Below are positions 36,735 through 42,337 of a stretch of DNA of 42,337 bases, one piece after another. Made by a program: the position numbers and the translations under genes. This DNA is from Bacillota bacterium (GTDB lineage Bacteria; Bacillota; Clostridia; Ch29). The DNA lies in NCBI GenBank assembly GCA_028686075.1, contig JAQUCT010000010.1:1-42337 (forward strand). Reading direction: 5' to 3'. The notes under the pieces were generated by a model. The model saw nothing but the letters and a program-made list of their open reading frames with translations. It made no database searches and was not told where the DNA came from. Every line of letters begins with the position of its first letter. Position 1 is the first letter of the stretch.

Positions 36735-38117
36735 CTATTCTATTGGTTTTAGGCTTGCTTGGAAATGTCTTAAAATAGGAGGCTCCCATGTTATTTTGTA
36801 TCCTTTTACTTCACTAGCCCTTTCCTTTATCGCTATAAGAGCGTCTGCCATTAGATCAAAATGAGCTTGAGTGTAAACGCGTCTTGGAATAGCCAGCCTT
36901 GTAAACTCAAAATCTGCTTTTAGCTGTTCTCCGGTATCAGGGTCATTTCCTAACATGTATGACCCAATATCACAGCTTCTTATTCCGCCCTCTTTGTATA
37001 GCTCTACTGCCAGTGCTTGGGCTGGGAATTCATAATAAGGAATATGGGGGAACATAGACCTGGCATCTACAAATATCCCATGACCACCGGCCGGAGCCTG
37101 GTATATGATACCTGCATCATCAAGTCTGCCTGCAAGGTATTCTATCTGACCTATACGATATCTTAAGAAATCTTCATCCAATCCTTCATATAAACCTATT
37201 GCTAAAGCTTCTAAATCCCGTCCCGACAATCCACCATAAGTAACAAAGCCTTCAAAGGATATGGTACGGTTTTTAACTTCCTGGAATATTTCTTTATCTT
37301 CTTTGACGCCTATTAGACCACCCATATTCACTATTGTGTCTTTTTTTGCACTCATAGTAAACATATCTGCATAGCTGAATACTTCCTTGATTATTTCTTT
37401 AATAGATTTATTCTCACAGCCCTTTTCTCTTTGTTTAATGAAATAAGCGTTTTCCGCATATCTAGCTGCATCTATTGCGAATTTTATACCGTATTTGTTG
37501 CATATACCGGATGTCTCTTTTATGTTTTGTAAAGATACCGGTTGCCCGCCGGCTGAGTTATTAGTAATAGTCATTATGACTATCCCTATATTTTCCGGTC
37601 CATGTTCTTTTATCAATGCCTCTAATCTTTCTACATCCATATTGCCTTTAAACGGTACTCTTTTAACAGGGTCTAATGCCTCCGGAACCACGCAGTCAAT
37701 CGCCCTTGCCCCTGCCAACTCAACATGGGCTCTGGTTGTGTCAAAGTGCATGTTTGAAATAGAGTATTTACCTTTACTTAGCACGGCACCAAACAAAACC
37801 TTTTCAGCGGCCCTGCCTTGATGCACCGGTTGAATATATTTGTATCCAAATATATCCTGTGCATTCTCCAGCAACTTAAGGTAACTGGCACCGCCGGCAT
37901 AGGCTTCGTCTCCACTCATGACTCCTGCCCATTGATTCTCACTCATTGCATTAGTACCACTATCTGTTAGCAAATCAATATAAACGTCTACACTTTTGAG
38001 GTTGAATAGATTGTACTTTGCTTCAGCAATCCTCTGTTCTCTTTCTTCACGGGAAAGCATCTTAATAGTTTCAACCATTTTAATCCTAAATGGTTCCGGT
38101 ATGTATTTAACTCCCAT
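36735..38117 (-). CDS. tnaA: Tryptophanase (beta-eliminating PLP lyase; tyrosine phenol-lyase not fully excluded)
   Basis: [64 protein letters not shown] (PLP Lys), [34 protein letters not shown]. Likely start [10 protein letters not shown] at 38117. Confidence 0.8.
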   Translation of the reverse strand: MGVKYIPEPFRIKMVETIKMLSREEREQRIAEAKYNLFNLKSVDVYIDLLTDSGTNAMSENQWAGVMSGDEAYAGGASYLKLLENAQDIFGYKYIQPVHQGRAAEKVLFGAVLSKGKYSISNMHFDTTRAHVELAGARAIDCVVPEALDPVKRVPFKGNMDVERLEALIKEHGPENIGIVIMTITNNSAGGQPVSLQNIKETSGICNKYGIKFAIDAARYAENAYFIKQREKGCENKSIKEIIKEVFSYADMFTMSAKKDTIVNMGGLIGVKEDKEIFQEVKNRTISFEGFVTYGGLSGRDLEALAIGLYEGLDEDFLRYRIGQIEYLAGRLDDAGIIYQAPAGGHGIFVDARSMFPHIPYYEFPAQALAVELYKEGGIRSCDIGSYMLGNDPDTGEQLKADFEFTRLAIPRRVYTQAHFDLMADALIAIKERASEVKGYKITWEPPILRHFQASLKPIE

Positions 38118-38218
38118 TAAAAAAGTCCCTCCTTTTTTTCTCAAGCCGGTACTTAACCATTGGCTTGGATAAAAATGTTTAATTCTTGATACTACTAACA
38201 AATTTTGCTGCTAATACT

Positions 38219-38246
38219 ATATTATCACCGTTATAATTTTTGTCAA
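38219..38246 (-). promoter_or_regulatory. Sigma-A-type promoter for tryptophanase
   Basis: Minus strand TTGACA-N16-TAATAT. Confidence 0.5.
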
Positions 38247-38271
38247 TGCTTAATAAAATATTATTAGCATT
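38245..38271. promoter_or_regulatory. Inverted-repeat operator candidate overlapping the -35 of tryptophanase
   Basis: AATGCT-taata-aaata-ttatt-AGCATT; TATTAGCA (38262-38269) also pairs with TGCTAATA at 38209-38216 on the other side of the promoter. Confidence 0.45.
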
Positions 38272-38320
38272 TAATACCATGCCTTTGTTTTCTATTTTAA
38301 ATAATATATCAGCTGTTTCT

Positions 38321-38383
38321 ACTATATACAATGCATTAATAAAGTCACATAAAATGTATAGTTTTAAATGCGTTATATATAGT
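38321..38383. mobile_element. Minimal MITE-like element, copy D (63 bp)
   Basis: ACTATATACAATGCATTAATAAAGTCACATAAAATG...GTTTTAAATGCGTTATATATAGT; termini as in copies A-C, no internal REP-like core. Confidence 0.65.
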
Positions 38384-38496
38384 TTGGTAGAAAAATTTAT
38401 TACCACGTTTGATAATACTTGAATTTTTTTATTATTATGATAATCTATGAATTATACTTGAAGGAAATCATATGAGAATATTGGTAGGTGATTTAA

Positions 38497-39174
38497 ATGG
38501 ATGAACAAATCTTCAAACATTATAGCCGCTTGGTCGAGTTTTTAGGTAAAACCCTTGGTCCTGATTACGAAGTAGTTCTCCATGACGTTAGCGATTATAC
38601 AAATTCTATTGTTGCAATTGCAAATGGTCATGTTAGCGGACGCAGTATAGGCGCACCTTTGACTAATCTATCTCTAAATCTAATTGCCGATAAAGGATAT
38701 AAAGACACTGATTACAAAATTAACTACAGCGGTATCTCCAAGGATGGAAAAATACTAAGGTCATCAAGCCTCTTTATTAAGGATGAGAATGAAGAACTGG
38801 TAGGATTATTGTGCATTAATTTTGATGACACAAAATATGTAAATATAAGTAGGCAAATATTAAGTCTGTGCCATCCCGATGAGTTGATAGATAAAAAAAC
38901 CAGTTACAAATCTGTTAATTCTATTTTAGATGATGGCGGGGAGAGTTTTTCTGATTCAATTACAGAGGTAATAGAAACTGTATTGAATAAAGTATTGTCC
39001 GACAAGAATATTCCAATTGAACGATTAACCCAGGAAGAACGGTTGTCCATAGTAGATGCCTTAAACCAAAAAGGCATATTCATGCTAAAAGGAGCAGTAT
39101 GTGAGGTTGCTAAACAACTACACTGTTCAGAACCTAGTGTATATAGATATTTAAGCAAACTGAATAATAAGTAA
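38497..39174 (+). CDS. YheO-like PAS / HTH transcriptional regulator
   Basis: YSRLVEFLGKTLGPDYEVVLHDVSDYTNSIVAIANGHVSGRSIGAPLTNLSL (YheO-like PAS); C-terminal KGIFMLKGAVCEVAKQLHCSEPSVYRYLSKL (HTH). Confidence 0.85.
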   Translation: MDEQIFKHYSRLVEFLGKTLGPDYEVVLHDVSDYTNSIVAIANGHVSGRSIGAPLTNLSLNLIADKGYKDTDYKINYSGISKDGKILRSSSLFIKDENEELVGLLCINFDDTKYVNISRQILSLCHPDELIDKKTSYKSVNSILDDGGESFSDSITEVIETVLNKVLSDKNIPIERLTQEERLSIVDALNQKGIFMLKGAVCEVAKQLHCSEPSVYRYLSKLNNK

Positions 39175-39177
39175 TCC

Positions 39178-39210
39178 AAAAAGGCTGCAATTAACTTCGC
39201 AGCCTTTTTT
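39178..39210 (+). terminator. Rho-independent terminator
   Basis: AAAAAGGCTGC-aattaactt-(C)GCAGCCTTTTTT. Confidence 0.8.
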
Positions 39211-39307
39211 ATATATCTGTTAAAATTCTATAGAAAATAATAAAATGAATACTGTATTACTCTTATTGCGTTTAGCTTTGTATTGGAATGCGGATAATAG
39301 AAAGAGA

Positions 39308-40405
39308 CTATGCATAGGTAATTGCAATAATGTTTTTGGTAAACTGGTTGAGTACTTCTGTCTCTCCTTTATCGTTAATAAGCACAACATCTTCTACGCG
39401 CACCCCAAAGTCGCCGCCTAGGTATATACCCGGTTCAATCGTAAAAGCCATACCCCTCTCAAGCCTGCGCTCATTATTCTTTTTAATATCCGGAGCTTCA
39501 TGACATAAATAGCCAATACCGTGACCGAGGCGAGTTGTAAACTTGTCCGCATAGCCCGCAGCAGCAATAATATCACGAGCTGCAGCATCAATATCGGGTA
39601 TCCATGCGCCTTCAACCGCAACCTTTTCAGCTGCTTCATTTGCTGCGCGCACCACATCATAGACCTTTTTTTGCTGTTCGGTAGGTTCACCAATAAATAT
39701 TGTACGTGTCATATCTGTGCAAACTAGTTTGTACTCGCATGAGAAATCAATGACAATAGCATCGCCTTCCTGAATAACCCGCGTTGTTAGATTATAGTGA
39801 GGGAATCCACTGTTTGGCCCTGAAGCAACAAGTCCACAAGGATTAATACCACCCAAAGAAAGCATATTGTCCATTAATATATTCTTTACTTCTCCTTCAG
39901 TCATACCCGGTTTTATTTGGGGGATAAGCAGTTCCAAAGCTTTATCCGCTATTTTAGCCGCTCCCCGGAGACCTTCCATTTCTTCACAGGTTTTGCGTAT
40001 CCTTATCTCATGGCACAAGTGGCGGGCACTTACCCATTTAACGTCCATCTTATCTGCAATCTCCAAAATATCATAGGCACGGACTGCAGCACTTATACCT
40101 ATTTTTTTACCAATTAAATTATTTTCTTGAAGAGCTGTAAGTACCGTACCGGTATAACCATCACCATCAAACCAGGAGTAAACTTTTTTGTTTGGCAAAT
40201 ATTCCTCAACCTCTTCCACTGTTAACAAGTTGCAAACATAGAAATAGTCGCCTTCCTTTGTAACAAACAGACCCTGAAACCTCTCACAAAATATCGGAAA
40301 GAAACCCATAATAAACATCAAATCCTCCGATGGAGCGATAAGCATTGCATCCAAGCCCTGGTCGTTAATCTCTTCAATAAGTTTATCAAAATAATACTTA
40401 TTCAT
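39308..40405 (-). CDS. M24 family Xaa-Pro peptidase
   Basis: ALLIPQIKPGMTEGEVKNIL, GDAIVIDFSCEYKLVCTDMTRTIF, TRLGHGIGYLCHEAPDI, FTIEPGIYLGGDFGVRVEDVVLI. Confidence 0.9.
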   Translation of the reverse strand: MNKYYFDKLIEEINDQGLDAMLIAPSEDLMFIMGFFPIFCERFQGLFVTKEGDYFYVCNLLTVEEVEEYLPNKKVYSWFDGDGYTGTVLTALQENNLIGKKIGISAAVRAYDILEIADKMDVKWVSARHLCHEIRIRKTCEEMEGLRGAAKIADKALELLIPQIKPGMTEGEVKNILMDNMLSLGGINPCGLVASGPNSGFPHYNLTTRVIQEGDAIVIDFSCEYKLVCTDMTRTIFIGEPTEQQKKVYDVVRAANEAAEKVAVEGAWIPDIDAAARDIIAAAGYADKFTTRLGHGIGYLCHEAPDIKKNNERRLERGMAFTIEPGIYLGGDFGVRVEDVVLINDKGETEVLNQFTKNIIAITYA

Positions 40406-40625
40406 AATCTGCCTCCCATTGTAATTAGTGATGTCTTTTTATGTGTTTATTAAAGCTACACTTCTACAAGTCAAATAGGTACACAGTACCCATACTTTTA
40501 GAGACAGCTTTTTTAAATAAAATATACCTACTACGGCAATATCCATAGCTTCTGTGCCAATAGGAATACATATTATCCTTTCATTGCCGAAGTTGTCAAA
40601 GGTATTCCGCCCAAGCGTCTTATTA

Positions 40626-41942
40626 TCAGCAGCCCATACAGTTTCTTTTATTGGTAGCAAGGTTGTCCACCATAACCTCGAGAATTGTGTGGTCGGTCTC
40701 AAGCATTCCCGGGTCGCTAACCCTTCCGAGGTTTTGTATTGTCTTTTCCACGCTGCAATGAATTATTCCGTTGTCATAGGGCACCACCGTTCCCTCCAAG
40801 GCTAGTATCGCCGACTGCAGTGCCGCGTATGCCGCCGTTGAAAGCTTAAGAGCGCAGCCCACCTTTCCACCGTCGCATATCATACCTGTTATATTTGCCA
40901 CCATGTTCTTTATTGCTCCCTCAATTTGGCGGTTATCCGCTCCATAAAGAAAAGCTATTCCGCAGCTTGCCCCTATCGCCGCAGCTACGGCACAGCCGCA
41001 CAGTGCGGAAAGCTTTCCGGTATAACTCTTTATATATATGGTAACAATATGGCTCAGTGCCAGTGCCCTTGCCAGTTCCTCCTCGGTGGCTTTTATTCTT
41101 TCCGCCACCGCCGTCACCGGAAGTATTGCGGTTATCCCATGATTACCGCTACCTGCGCTGCTCATAACCGCCATTTTTACCCCCGCCATCCTTACATCCG
41201 CACCCGCCGCCGTCAAAGCTGCTGCATAATTGTGAAGGTCGTTAGACAGGACACCTTTTTTAATGGAGTTGTACATGCTGTACCCGACGCCCATGCCCGT
41301 CTTTTCCTTAAGGCCCTTCGCTGCAACCGCGAGGTTCATATCCCTGCCGTCCAGCATAAAGGATATCTTCTCATAGGGGATTCCCCTTATTAAGTCAACA
41401 AGTTGTGCAATCCTCATGGTCTGTAGCCATGCCCTCAGTTCGTTGCCGCTGTTTTTTTTGTTGCCGTCCCTTTTTAGAATAGTCTTACCGTTTGCCTCGA
41501 CCAATACGATAATGGTATGCCCGTCCTCTATAACACATCGACCAGTCCCGGAATCGGTTTCCAATCTGCAGTCCACGTAAACCCCGGGCCTGTCCAGCAC
41601 CTCTACCTTTACCGCCTTTCGGTCCACAAGGCCAATGGCCGTGTCCGCACCAACCTTGTCCACACTTTCCAGTACCTCCAGTCCCCTGTCGGCTTGCCCG
41701 GCAACAGCACCCAAGGCTGCGGCCACGTCTATCCCCACCCTGTCTATGCCGGGGATCCCCACTGCCACACCGTTTTTATATATATTGCTGCTTACCTTGA
41801 CCGAAATCTTTTTGGGTTCCCCGCCCACCGCCCTGCGGGCATTGGCTACAGCCAGAGCTACCGCAGCCGGCTCGGTACAGCCAAGGGCGGGAACAACTTC
41901 TCTGTGCAGTATTTCAATAATATTGGATTCCAGTTCTCTCAC
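40626..41942 (-). CDS. L-cysteine desulfidase / CyuA (UPF0597, serine dehydratase alpha-like) family protein
   Basis: ILHREVVPALGCTEPAAVALAVANARRAVGG, SSAGSGNHGITAILPV, MICDGGKVGCALKLSTAA. Likely GTG start VRELESNIIEILH. Confidence 0.8.
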   Translation of the reverse strand: MRELESNIIEILHREVVPALGCTEPAAVALAVANARRAVGGEPKKISVKVSSNIYKNGVAVGIPGIDRVGIDVAAALGAVAGQADRGLEVLESVDKVGADTAIGLVDRKAVKVEVLDRPGVYVDCRLETDSGTGRCVIEDGHTIIVLVEANGKTILKRDGNKKNSGNELRAWLQTMRIAQLVDLIRGIPYEKISFMLDGRDMNLAVAAKGLKEKTGMGVGYSMYNSIKKGVLSNDLHNYAAALTAAGADVRMAGVKMAVMSSAGSGNHGITAILPVTAVAERIKATEEELARALALSHIVTIYIKSYTGKLSALCGCAVAAAIGASCGIAFLYGADNRQIEGAIKNMVANITGMICDGGKVGCALKLSTAAYAALQSAILALEGTVVPYDNGIIHCSVEKTIQNLGRVSDPGMLETDHTILEVMVDNLATNKRNCMGC

Positions 41943-42056
41943 AATTATCACCTCGCGTTTCCTATTATGTATGTTTCTTAACAAATAGCCTTAGTACTAA
42001 ATAAATTCCATATAGTCTCGGGCAATTCTTTGTTGTTTATCCAATATCGTAACAGC

Positions 42057-42337
42057 TCAGAAAAAACAATTATACAAAGCTTCGAAAATTAGCTTTCCAA
42101 CGACCGAACCGCCGTCTAGTATACCAAGCCCCTTTTCACCATAATATGCTGCTCGGCCATGAACGGGCAGCATATTCCTAGTGCTTTCCGAACCTTCTGC
42201 AGCGGCTTTGTATGCGGCCTGCAACGCAGTTTTAGGATTATCAGTATTCTTTTGCATAGCTTCAACTGCTGGGAACAACGCATCTATAATGGTCTTTTCG
42301 CCTGGTTTGGAACCGGTTTTTGTCATAATATTATTGA
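42057..42337 (-). CDS. Dihydroxyacetone kinase L-subunit-like (DAK2/DhaL), C-terminal part; may continue beyond the window
   Basis: GSKPGEKTIIDALFPAVEAMQ...AAEGSESTRNMLPVHGRAAYYGEKGLGILDGGSVVG, matching the DhaL C-terminal conserved segment. Confidence 0.75.
   Translation of the reverse strand, partial: NNIMTKTGSKPGEKTIIDALFPAVEAMQKNTDNPKTALQAAYKAAAEGSESTRNMLPVHGRAAYYGEKGLGILDGGSVVGKLIFEALYNCFF

Noticed and set aside
40439-40702. 87-aa minus-strand ORF downstream of and overlapping the cysteine desulfidase gene end
   Set aside because: No recognisable family; overlaps the 3' end of a well-supported gene in another frame.
41517-41988. 154- and 117-aa + strand ORFs inside the cysteine desulfidase-like gene
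   Set aside because: Antisense artefacts; the minus-strand gene has clear family motifs.

Overview
This is a Firmicutes (Clostridia-like) chromosomal window, mostly ordinary chromosomal genes with a strong amino-acid catabolism theme. Recognisable modules are: a HypD-type glycyl radical enzyme with its activase; a complete Liv-type ABC transporter (livKHMGF order); diaminopropionate ammonia-lyase; tryptophanase with a divergent YheO-like regulator; an M24 peptidase; and a cysteine desulfidase (CyuA-like). There are also two SLH-domain proteins, RNA methyltransferases, a divergent UppS-like protein, and a solitary BREX-type PglX methyltransferase with no other BREX gene in view. At least five decayed genes are visible: AEC transporter, FAD oxidoreductase, Asp/Glu racemase, a VWA protein, and a possible DegV fragment. 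The signals beyond ordinary genes that I rate highest are: (1) a nested palindromic, structured-RNA-like element upstream of livK; (2) a four-copy MITE-like family with ACTATATATAACGC-type termini, including a 63-bp minimal copy next to the tryptophanase promoter; (3) a promoter, folded leader and intrinsic terminator ahead of a CorC/HlyC gene, which is a riboswitch/attenuator candidate; (4) an inverted-repeat operator candidate over the tryptophanase promoter; and (5) the orphan PglX. No rRNA, tRNA or CRISPR array was seen. I found no clearly novel multigene system; all family assignments are from reading the sequence, without database searches.
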